This document shows positions 1-6,475 of a stretch of 64,000 nt of DNA, piece by piece; position 1 is the first letter of the stretch; each line of letters opens with the position of its first letter. The stretch comes from an uncultured Eubacteriales bacterium. GTDB lineage: Bacteria > Bacillota > Clostridia > Oscillospirales > Oscillospiraceae. The position numbers were made by a program, and so were the translations under genes. The stretch covers positions 1-64,000 of the forward strand of contig UQVA01000003.1 in the NCBI GenBank assembly GCA_900544405.1. Reading direction: 5' to 3'. The notes beneath the pieces were generated by a model. That model was not told the origin of the DNA. It saw only the letters and a list, made by a program, of their open reading frames with translations, and searched no databases.

Positions 1-114
1 AAAAAGGCAAGTGGTATTTGAAACTTTACCTCCGTAAATTGTGACATTTCCGCAAACGCCGGCTTCTTCCATTACTCACGGAACTTTATGACTTCTTGAA
101 TACTGCCCAAAAAG
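1..114. other. Window edge, no assignable gene
   Basis: AT-rich DNA at the window edge. On the minus strand a reading frame opens with an ATG near position 75 and runs off the edge; about 24 residues are visible and there is no convincing ribosome site. I do not recognise it. No vanW or ligase start is evident, although those would follow vanY in a vanG-type operon. Confidence 0.3.
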
Positions 115-146
115 GAAAAGTCGCCGTCTGCTGACAGCGACTTTTC
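115..146 (-). terminator. Probable intrinsic terminator after vanY-like gene
   Basis: A 10-bp perfect stem (115-124 with 137-146) has an additional inner GTC/GAC pairing in the loop. Read on the minus strand it is followed by CCTTTTT, which fits termination downstream of the VanY-like gene. Confidence 0.6.
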
Positions 147-188
147 TTGCTTAGTATTATGCTTAGTATTAACAGTATATTCACCCTC

Positions 189-908
189 TTAGTTTGTTTC
201 TCCCAGATATTCTTCAAGGCATATTCCTCGTTTGTATATTTCGGTAGCCGCATTAACACCGACATATCGGTAATGCCATGGCTCGTTGGCTATACCTGTG
301 ATTGCAACTTTATTCTCCGGATAGCGATATATAAACCCATAGCGATAGGCATTTTGAGCGAGCCAGTTATAAACCTCATAACCATATGAATTTATGCCAT
401 CAGCATTTATATCAACGCCAAGACCAAGTTGATGTTCACTTGTTCCCGGAATAGCAACCCAGCGTTCTGTTTCTGTTTTTGCGTCGGATTCAGAATATCC
501 TTTTTCGATATACTCCGCCATTGATTCATCGTATATTTGCTGTTGCTCCTGCTCTGTTCTGTAGCCGGAGGCAACAACAGGATATACACCATCATCCCTC
601 ATATCATCAAACATTTTCTGAAGCTGAGGGTATATTCTGCTGTCCACGCATTGTCCGTTTGATAGTTCTGTTAAATCGATTTCATTCTCAGTTTCAAGGG
701 GATGCCATTTATTCACCAGTATCAAGCACCATTCTCCATCTGCTTCATTTTCATTACCAAAATCAATGGAAGGCAATGATGCCTTGTTGTATATATCTGT
801 CCCTGCAAAACGCTGAACAAAGATGCAGGCTAATGCTATCAGTAAAATCAGAATGCAGATAAATAAGTAGGGACGGCGTTTCTTGGTTTGTTGGATATGA
901 GTTGACAT
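189..908 (-). CDS. vanY: VanY-like D-Ala-D-Ala carboxypeptidase (M15B)
   Basis: A 239-residue membrane-anchored zinc carboxypeptidase that would remove the terminal D-Ala from peptidoglycan precursors or stems outside the membrane. One membrane anchor spans about residues 13-33. The M15B signatures are SGYR (114-117), SEHQLGLGVD (zinc ligands H159 and D166) and EPWHYRYVG (catalytic E209, ligand H212). All zinc and catalytic residues seen in VanY are present, so it should be active. It lies 135 bp downstream of a VanS-like kinase gene on the same strand, giving the order R-S-Y found in vanG-type clusters. No ligase, VanW, VanXY or racemase gene is visible up to the window edge. A strong hairpin separates it from vanS. 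It could instead be a general cell-wall carboxypeptidase. Confidence 0.85.
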   Translation of the reverse strand: MSTHIQQTKKRRPYLFICILILLIALACIFVQRFAGTDIYNKASLPSIDFGNENEADGEWCLILVNKWHPLETENEIDLTELSNGQCVDSRIYPQLQKMFDDMRDDGVYPVVASGYRTEQEQQQIYDESMAEYIEKGYSESDAKTETERWVAIPGTSEHQLGLGVDINADGINSYGYEVYNWLAQNAYRYGFIYRYPENKVAITGIANEPWHYRYVGVNAATEIYKRGICLEEYLGETN

Positions 909-930
909 CGTTTTTCCTCCTTGATAAGCT

Positions 931-988
931 AAAAAAGCACGCTTGCTTTTGGTACTGTAAGTGTACCAAAAGCAAGCGTGCTTTTTTT
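931..988 (-). terminator. 25-bp perfect inverted repeat between vanS and vanY
   Basis: Positions 931-955 are exactly complementary to 963-987, with a 7-nt loop. The outer arms are A6/T6, so the hairpin has a U-run in either direction. It should work as an intrinsic terminator after vanS, or as an attenuator in front of vanY. Confidence 0.8.
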
Positions 989-1042
989 TCGTTTCTCCAC
1001 AAGAGTTTCCTATGTTTTCCTGCGGAATTTCTTACGATTTTC

Positions 1043-2176
1043 CTACAGGAGCGGAAGAGTGACTGTAAATTCGATTTGCTCATTTTCACTTTTTGCGGTA
1101 ATTGTTCCGTTATGAAGCTCAACGATTTCTTTTGCAACTGCAAGACCCAATCCTGCACCTCCGCTTCTGGAACTTCGTGCAACATCAAGACGATAAAACT
1201 GCTCAAAAATGCGTACAAGCTTTTCTTTTGGAATGGTATTGCCGCAATTGGTAAACTGAATACACAAATTTCCACCGTTTTGTTTTACAGCAATATGAAT
1301 CGTGCTGTCATCAAAGCTATAATTCACTGCATTTCTCAGCAGATTATCAAAAACGCGCTGCATCTTATTGACATCGCACTTTATCATAGTGTCTGGGGCT
1401 ATTTCAAGCTCACATTTTAAATTCTTCTCTAAAAACATTGGTTTGAACTCGTATGTAAGTTGTTCAAGCATACGGGTCAAATTGACCCTGCTGTACTCAA
1501 GAGTGATATTAGAAAGATTAAACCGCGTGATTTCAAAAAATTCGTTAATTAAATCCTCAAGATGTTCTGCTTTTTCCAAAGAAATAGACAAATACTTTTC
1601 TCTTAATTCTTCGGAAATTTTGTTTTCGTCCCGCAGCAAAGTTAAATACCCAATTACTGAGGTGAGTGGGGTTTTCAAATCGTGGGCAAGATAAACAACA
1701 AGGTCATTTTTCCGCTGTTCTGAAAGCTCTGCTGCCAGTTTTCGTTGTTCAAGAGTATGCTTAATATGATTGATTTTCTTTTCGATTGCAGTTAATTCAG
1801 AAGGCAAAACAATATCTCCTGAATTTTCTTCTATCAGAGCATCTATACTACGGTTAATTTCTTTGAAATACTTGGAAAATTCATTTAGATAAAAGCGCAA
1901 AATAATTGCAAATAACAGTAAGGAAAGCACTAAGAAGAAGATACTCATATAATCTCTAATATATATTGAATATACATTATAGGCTCGGTCATAATCATGG
2001 TAGACAAAATTATCCAAAAAACCCACAAAAGTGTCTGCTATGTGCCCCTTTAAAAATAGAGAGTACAAGGCTGCTAAAAAAGCAGGCGCAAAAAACAGCA
2101 TTCCAAAAGTTCTAATCAATAATTTGGTTTTAAGAAGACGATAATCATCTCTTTCGCTATTTCTTTTATTTTTCAA
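1043..2176 (-). CDS. vanS: VanS-like sensor histidine kinase
   Basis: A 377-residue membrane kinase that would phosphorylate the adjacent response regulator. Two membrane segments (about 22-43 and 78-97) flank a short extracellular loop of about 35 residues. They are followed by a HisKA domain with H-box VYLAHDLKTP (phosphoacceptor H165), an N-box (NLLRNAVNYS) and a G-box (GGAGLGLAVAKEIVELHNG). The short loop and the sequence style fit VanS of the vanG/vanB group or a relative. It overlaps the upstream regulator gene by 11 bp, so translation is coupled. The ligand cannot be told from sequence. Local base composition is clearly more AT-rich than DNA beyond 4 kb. Confidence 0.85.
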   Translation of the reverse strand: MKNKRNSERDDYRLLKTKLLIRTFGMLFFAPAFLAALYSLFLKGHIADTFVGFLDNFVYHDYDRAYNVYSIYIRDYMSIFFLVLSLLLFAIILRFYLNEFSKYFKEINRSIDALIEENSGDIVLPSELTAIEKKINHIKHTLEQRKLAAELSEQRKNDLVVYLAHDLKTPLTSVIGYLTLLRDENKISEELREKYLSISLEKAEHLEDLINEFFEITRFNLSNITLEYSRVNLTRMLEQLTYEFKPMFLEKNLKCELEIAPDTMIKCDVNKMQRVFDNLLRNAVNYSFDDSTIHIAVKQNGGNLCIQFTNCGNTIPKEKLVRIFEQFYRLDVARSSRSGGAGLGLAVAKEIVELHNGTITAKSENEQIEFTVTLPLL

Positions 2177-2873
2177 TGGTATATCCCACTCCCCACACAG
2201 TTTTTATAAATTTCGGTTTTTTTGCAGGCTCATTAAGCTTTTCCCTCAATCTTCCGATATGAGCCATAACAGTATTATTGTTATCGAGGAATTTCTCACC
2301 CCAAATATTTTCAAACAATTCCTCAGACGAAATAACTTTTCCTCTGTTCTCACACAAGTACCAGAGGATAGAAAACTCAATCGGTGTCAAAGTAACCTTT
2401 TTTCCATACAAAGTACATTTGTGAGTATTCTTGTTTATAATAAGTCCTCTTACATCATGTTCTGCAATGGGAGCATCTTTTTCCTCGGTATTAGCCGCAT
2501 TATTATAACGAACATAACGACGAAGCTGTGTTTTTACTCTTGCGACAACCTCCAAAGGGTTGAATGGTTTTGTAATGTAATCATCAGCTCCGATGGTAAG
2601 TCCCATAATTTTATCAGTATCCTCAACTTTTGCCGTCAGAATTATAATAGGATAAAAATACTGTTCTCTGATTTTCTGACAAATACGAAATCCATCAATA
2701 TCTGGAAGCATTACATCTAAAATTGCCAAATCAATGTTTTCCGTTTCAATACACTTCAAAGCATCAAGCCCATTATAAAACTTATGTACCGTGTAACCAT
2801 CATTTTTTAGATAAACCTCAATCAAGTCGGCTATCTCTTTTTCATCGTCTACAATTAAAATATCATTTTTCAT
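2166..2873 (-). CDS. vanR: VanR-like OmpR-family response regulator
   Basis: A 235-residue two-component regulator. The N-terminal receiver has an acidic pair at D9/D10, phospho-acceptor D53 in ILDVMLPD and conserved K102 in TKPFNP. The C-terminal winged helix (about 135-233) contains LTPIEFSILWYL and ends GVGYTIEK, typical of the OmpR/PhoB class. It is the first gene of the R-S-Y unit and has its own promoter 40-70 bp upstream. That promoter is bracketed by an inverted repeat that could be its own operator. The likely targets are its own promoter and genes nearby. Confidence 0.88.
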   Translation of the reverse strand: MKNDILIVDDEKEIADLIEVYLKNDGYTVHKFYNGLDALKCIETENIDLAILDVMLPDIDGFRICQKIREQYFYPIIILTAKVEDTDKIMGLTIGADDYITKPFNPLEVVARVKTQLRRYVRYNNAANTEEKDAPIAEHDVRGLIINKNTHKCTLYGKKVTLTPIEFSILWYLCENRGKVISSEELFENIWGEKFLDNNNTVMAHIGRLREKLNEPAKKPKFIKTVWGVGYTIEK

Positions 2874-2891
2874 TCTGAAAGCTCCTATCTG

Positions 2892-2950
2892 AATTCCGAT
2901 TTGTCGATATCCTATTGTATGTAAGGGCTTCTGTTGGACAAACCGGAATT
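2892..2950. repeat. Inverted 14-mer bracketing the vanR promoter; third copy at 3413-3426
   Basis: AATTCCGATTTGTC (2892-2905) and the inverted copy GACAAACCGGAATT (2937-2950) match at 13 of 14 positions. A direct copy, AATTCCGACTTGTC, lies at 3413-3426 in the leader of the acetyltransferase gene, just downstream of a possible -10 (TAGAAT). The positions suggest an operator shared by the two transcription units. Confidence 0.6.
2914..2941 (-). promoter_or_regulatory. SigA-type promoter for vanR-vanS
   Basis: On the minus strand, -35 TTGTCC (2936-2941) and -10 TACAAT (2914-2919) are separated by 16 bp, placing the start near 2907. The promoter lies between two arms of an inverted repeat (2892-2905 and 2937-2950). 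Confidence 0.6.
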
Positions 2951-2954
2951 GGTT

Positions 2955-3401
2955 TTATAGAGGTCTTTGCAGATACACCATATCTACCAACTGTACCCCA
3001 TCCTCATATATTGGATGGTCGTAATTATCGGTAAAGAAATTTGGCATGATATGTGAGCGTACAAAGCCACATTTTTCATAAAAGGGTATCGTCAACGGGC
3101 TGTCGCCGGTTCCCACTTGCAGTATTGAAAATTGTCCGCGGTATTTTTCAATAAGAAATTCAATCAGCGCTTTGGCATAGCCTTTTTGCTGAAGTGGGGG
3201 AACTGTAGCGATATTCTTAATTTCAAGTATTCCAGTCCCTTCATCCGTTACGACACACTCGCATTTCACTCCGTCATCATCGAGAACATACATTTTCCCT
3301 TTATAGAGATAACGGTCAACCATATCTTCCTGCTCATCCGCCAATAGGAGCAAATCAAGATATTGTTTTTTGTTTTCTGTAACTTCTACAATTCTCATCA
3401 A
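2955..3401 (-). CDS. GNAT-family N-acetyltransferase
   Basis: A 148-residue single-domain GNAT protein that would transfer an acetyl group from acetyl-CoA to an amine. The acetyl-CoA binding motif A is visible as LQQKGYAKALIEF, after a beta strand reading LEIKNIATVPP; the C-terminal part contains FYEKCGFV, which is typical of the fold. The start is one of two adjacent ATG codons (3401 or 3398). It lies 81 bp upstream of vanR on the same strand and shares a 14-mer leader motif with it. The substrate is unknown; antibiotic, peptide or small-molecule acetylation are all possible. The DNA is AT-rich like the van genes, so it probably arrived with them. Confidence 0.8.
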   Translation of the reverse strand: MMRIVEVTENKKQYLDLLLLADEQEDMVDRYLYKGKMYVLDDDGVKCECVVTDEGTGILEIKNIATVPPLQQKGYAKALIEFLIEKYRGQFSILQVGTGDSPLTIPFYEKCGFVRSHIMPNFFTDNYDHPIYEDGVQLVDMVYLQRPL

Positions 3402-3472
3402 TCACACCTGCAAATTCCGACTTGTCTGTCTCATTCTATCACACACTCGGTACATTTCCCGGCTTGCGTATC

Positions 3473-3507
3473 ACAGCGGCAATGCAGATGTCTCACATTG
3501 CCGCTGT
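3473..3507. repeat. 12-bp perfect hairpin without a T-run
   Basis: ACAGCGGCAATG (3473-3484) pairs with CATTGCCGCTGT (3496-3507) around an 11-nt loop. There is no U-tract on either side, so it is not a classical intrinsic terminator. It sits at the border between the AT-rich van region and the GC-rich remainder. Confidence 0.4.
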
Positions 3508-3516
3508 AATGTATTC

Positions 3517-3609
3517 TTAGCGTTCTCTGTCTACGGACGCTTTTTGTGGTTCCTCCTCGCCCTGCTCACCGTCCACGATCTCGTTCTCTCTTTTGTCGAG
3601 ATTGAGCAT
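3517..3609 (-). CDS. Tiny acidic ORF in a decayed region (doubtful)
   Basis: A 30-codon minus-strand ORF opening MLNLDKREN and rich in Glu and Asp, ending just before the 3473-3507 hairpin. It follows the broken gene at 3621-3946. It could be a real small protein or a C-terminal scrap of a mobile-element gene. I do not recognise it, and I see no strong ribosome site. Confidence 0.2.
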   Translation of the reverse strand: MLNLDKRENEIVDGEQGEEEPQKASVDRER

Positions 3610-3620
3610 AGTATTGCAGA

Positions 3621-3946
3621 CTACAGATGTGCCACTCGCTCTTTCGTGGTATTCACAAGGCCCTTGGCCTCATACAGCAGATAGACCTTCCCATCCTGGG
3701 CAATAACCTGATAGATTTGACAGCGTGGAATGCGTTCTATGTCAAAATCGCATATTTCCCCAGTGTGTCCAAGGTGGGAACGGTGTCAAATTTTTCCATA
3801 CTCTGCAAAATCGGCCAGAGCAGCACCAGCACCCCCGCCACAAGGAAGCTGTACCGGCGGATAAATTGCTTCAAACGGTCCACTTGTTCCTTTCCTCCAT
3901 CGCTGCACCTAATTTCTCTCTGAGAATTATTCAAAATCGTACCCAT
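3621..3946 (-). pseudogene. Frameshifted remnant with one membrane segment
   Basis: The minus strand reads a short protein with a hydrophobic stretch (YSFLVAGVLVLLWP) that ends in one frame at 3737. In a second frame the sequence continues as a plausible soluble domain (IERIPRCQIYQVIAQDGKVY and on to ERVAHL) ending at 3621. Good protein-like composition in two frames that abut suggests a single gene broken by a frameshift. I cannot name the family. Its place at the composition boundary suggests leftovers of an integrated element. The interval 3402-3926 holds no intact gene. Confidence 0.4.
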
Positions 3947-4376
3947 CCCGGCGCATTACCAAATGCGCCCTGGCCCGGTCCTGGGAGAAAAGCCGCCAGG
4001 CCTCGTCCTTGTCCGGGATGGGACAAAATTCGATTGCCCCCGCCGGGAAGCGAAGCCGCAGGACATTCTCTGCCCCCAGCGCTGCTTCCTCCACCGCCGT
4101 ACCCAGGAAGCCCCTCAAGGCCCGCTGCAATTCCCCATCCGTGGACCAGCCGGTCAGGCGTTCTTCCCCAATTCGTACATCACATTGCCCATGGATGCAG
4201 AACTCGAAATGCACTCGCTTTTCCTTAGTCCCGTTCGGGGCTTCTTTGTAGTTTACATAACTGTTTCCGAACAGGAGCTCATACAATTCACAGGGGTCCA
4301 GCTTTCGGGCCATAGACAGCGGCAGGCCCTCCAATTCCGAAAGCATTTCTTCTGCTTGCCGACAGATTTTCTGCAT
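3927..4376 (-). CDS. Uncharacterised protein at the end of the glycogen operon
   Basis: A 149-residue soluble protein with no signal peptide or membrane segment. I chose the ATG at 4376, which follows the upstream stop codon by 1 bp and has GGAG upstream, over an ATG 27 bp earlier that would overlap the preceding gene more. It starts with a helical segment (MQKICRQAEEMLSELEG) and ends in a strand-rich part containing RLRFPAGAIEFCPIPDKDEA. I do not recognise the family. It is the last gene of the glg-GH13 unit, coupled to a small cysteine-rich protein gene. A role linked to polysaccharide metabolism is only a guess from position. Confidence 0.6.
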   Translation of the reverse strand: MQKICRQAEEMLSELEGLPLSMARKLDPCELYELLFGNSYVNYKEAPNGTKEKRVHFEFCIHGQCDVRIGEERLTGWSTDGELQRALRGFLGTAVEEAALGAENVLRLRFPAGAIEFCPIPDKDEAWRLFSQDRARAHLVMRRDGYDFE

Positions 4377-4377
4377 A

Positions 4378-4563
4378 TCAGGCTCCGATTTCTGTCCCGG
4401 CAAACTCCGTGATCTGCTTCCCGATGGGGCAGTTGGACCGGTAGGGGCAGCATTCGTAATCGCAATCTACTTCCGTGAGAATGCCGTTTTCCCGGAGGGC
4501 CGTCACCATCCGGTGGTCGTCCAGCTGGCGGCAATAACCGGAGATGATTTTCTCTTCTTCCAT
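4378..4563 (-). CDS. Small cysteine-rich protein (61 aa)
   Basis: A 61-residue protein with five cysteines, four clustered in CDYECCPYRSNCPIG, a spacing that could hold a metal or an Fe-S cluster. It starts 1 bp after the stop of the GH13 gene, whose last codons supply the GGAGG ribosome site. It is followed 1 bp later by the next gene. This tight coupling makes it very likely real. The function is unknown; a metal-binding accessory or partner of the downstream protein is possible. Confidence 0.65.
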   Translation of the reverse strand: MEEEKIISGYCRQLDDHRMVTALRENGILTEVDCDYECCPYRSNCPIGKQITEFAGTEIGA

Positions 4564-4564
4564 G

Positions 4565-6406
4565 TCATTCCTCCACCACGCAGAAGCCCTTGGGTGCCAG
4601 AATCAGCCAGTTGGGGGCCACTGTGTTCAAATTGTGACCGAACAGCAGCTTCCCGGCAGGCACTTCCCAGGCGTCGCTGCTGCGGTTCAGGTAAATGCGC
4701 AGCTTCTGGCCCGGAACGGTCCGGCGGAAGCCGATTTTCCGGTCCCCGGCCTGGAAGAAGGAAATGTCGCCCAGCCGCAGAGCCTCCCAGTCCCGGCGCA
4801 GCCGTCCCAGCCGCAGGAAGTGGTCCCGCAGGTCCGTATCCTCCCGGCCCCAGGGGTAGGTCCGGCGGTTGAAGGGGTCCTTGCCGCCTTCCATGCCCGC
4901 CTCGTCGCCGTAGTAAATGCTGGGCGCACCCGGCAGGGTGAATTGCAGGAAGGAGGCCAGCATCAGCCGCTCCTGGGCGGTGTAATACTGATTGTGGGAC
5001 AGGTGCCGCTTCGCCAGTTCCTCCCGGCTGCCCTCAAAATCGTCCACCAGCGCCGTCAAAATCCGGGAGGTGTCGTGGGTCCCCAGCAGGTTCATGTTGC
5101 ACAGCAGCACCTGGGGCGGATAGTTTTCCGCAATGGTCATGACGGTCTCCGCCAGGCCCCGGCCGTCGTCCAAACCCTTGATAAAGTTCAGGATGGCGGT
5201 ACGGAAGGGGTAATTCATGCAGGAATCCAATTCCCCGTCCACAAAATACCGTCTCCGGCGGCTGTATGCGATCTTATTGGAAGCATCCTCCCAGACCTCG
5301 CCGATAAGCAGAGCGTCGGGCTTCAATTCCCGCAGGCGCTTTTTCAGCAGCAGCACGAATTCGTCCGGCAACTCGTCCACCACGTCCAGCCGAAAGCCGT
5401 CGGCCCCCAATTTCAGCCAATGGGCCAGCACAGAATCTTCCCCGGTGATGACGTACTCGATAAATTTCGGGTCCATTTTGTTCACCGTAGGCAGGGTATC
5501 AAAGTTCCACCAGCAATTATAGGAATCCGGATAATGATAGAAGGTGTACCAGGAATAATAGGGGGAGTCTTTCGTACAGTAGGCCCCGTTGCCGCCGAAG
5601 GTCCGCTCCTTGTCAAAATAAAGGCTGTTGGAGCCGGTGTGGGAGTACACCCCGTCCAGCACCACCCGGATGCCGTGGGCATGGGCCTGGGCGCACAGTT
5701 CTGCGAAGTCCGCTTCCGTGCCCAGCATGGGGTCCGGGGTCTTGTAGTCGCCGGTATCGTAGCGGTGGCTGGAAAAGCTCTTGGAAATGGGGTTCAGATA
5801 GAGAATTCCCACCCCAAGAGAGGCCAGATAGTCCATTTTCGACGTAATTCCCTTGAAATTTCCGCCGTAAAAGTCGTTGTTCAGCACCAGACCCTCCGGC
5901 GTAGGCTGCCAGCTGACCTCCTCGGACCAGTTGGCATGGACCGTGTAAGGCTCCAATTTTCCCGTCAGGTCACACGCTCCCACTTTGCAGAACCTGTCCG
6001 GGAACACCTGATAGAGAATGGCCCCCTTGGCCCAGTCCGGGGTCTGAAAATCCGCCGGGATGCAGCTGAGCTGCCACTGGTCCCCGGCCTCCATGTTGGT
6101 ATCATTCCCCTGCTTGAAAAGCCGGAAGCCGCCGGTGGCCGTGGTGATGTAGAAATAGTAAAAATACAGCCCCGGCGTGTCCAAAGAGAACGTCCCCTCG
6201 TAGACATCGTAGGCCCCCCGGACCTCCTGGAAATGCAGGGGCGCATCCAGCACATGGGTCCTGTCCTCCCCATTCAGCAGGCACTTGACCTGGGTGGTCT
6301 GGACGGAAGTAGGGATATGGATATGGAGGGTACATTCCTGGCCGGGGGTCAGGGTCCCGAAGGGGGTCTTGTAAAGAAGCTGCTTGGAATCAAATAAAAT
6401 ACGCAT
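4565..6406 (-). CDS. GH13 neopullulanase/cyclomaltodextrinase-like hydrolase
   Basis: About 613 residues. An N-terminal CBM34-like beta domain (about 1-120) precedes the GH13 barrel, where WAKGAILYQVFPDRF marks the barrel start. Catalytic residues are visible: nucleophile D in DGFRLDVVDE (about 341), acid/base E in LIGEVWED (about 370) and transition-state D in GTHDTSRI (about 445). This arrangement suits cleavage of alpha-1,4 or alpha-1,6 bonds in short malto-oligosaccharides, pullulan or limit dextrins. No signal peptide is present, so it acts in the cytosol. The start at 6406 has GGGAG upstream; an in-frame TTG at 6427 is less likely. It follows glgA after a hairpin, so it probably trims or debranches glycogen breakdown products. 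Confidence 0.88.
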   Translation of the reverse strand: MRILFDSKQLLYKTPFGTLTPGQECTLHIHIPTSVQTTQVKCLLNGEDRTHVLDAPLHFQEVRGAYDVYEGTFSLDTPGLYFYYFYITTATGGFRLFKQGNDTNMEAGDQWQLSCIPADFQTPDWAKGAILYQVFPDRFCKVGACDLTGKLEPYTVHANWSEEVSWQPTPEGLVLNNDFYGGNFKGITSKMDYLASLGVGILYLNPISKSFSSHRYDTGDYKTPDPMLGTEADFAELCAQAHAHGIRVVLDGVYSHTGSNSLYFDKERTFGGNGAYCTKDSPYYSWYTFYHYPDSYNCWWNFDTLPTVNKMDPKFIEYVITGEDSVLAHWLKLGADGFRLDVVDELPDEFVLLLKKRLRELKPDALLIGEVWEDASNKIAYSRRRRYFVDGELDSCMNYPFRTAILNFIKGLDDGRGLAETVMTIAENYPPQVLLCNMNLLGTHDTSRILTALVDDFEGSREELAKRHLSHNQYYTAQERLMLASFLQFTLPGAPSIYYGDEAGMEGGKDPFNRRTYPWGREDTDLRDHFLRLGRLRRDWEALRLGDISFFQAGDRKIGFRRTVPGQKLRIYLNRSSDAWEVPAGKLLFGHNLNTVAPNWLILAPKGFCVVEE

Positions 6407-6426
6407 GACCGTCTCCCATTGTCGCA

Positions 6427-6456
6427 AAAATTGGGGCGGACAGCCGCCCCAATTTT
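6427..6456 (-). terminator. Intrinsic terminator/attenuator between glgA and GH13
   Basis: A 13-bp perfect stem (6427-6439 with 6444-6456) has a 4-nt loop and, on the minus strand, ends in a short U-run. It lies in the gap between the glgA stop and the GH13 start, so it should lower expression of the last three genes of the unit. Confidence 0.7.
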
Positions 6457-6475
6457 CAAAAAATTTCCGATCGTC

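Noticed and set aside
4544..6397. A 617-codon open frame on the plus strand
   Set aside because: It is the antisense shadow of the GH13 gene, which has all catalytic motifs on the other strand.
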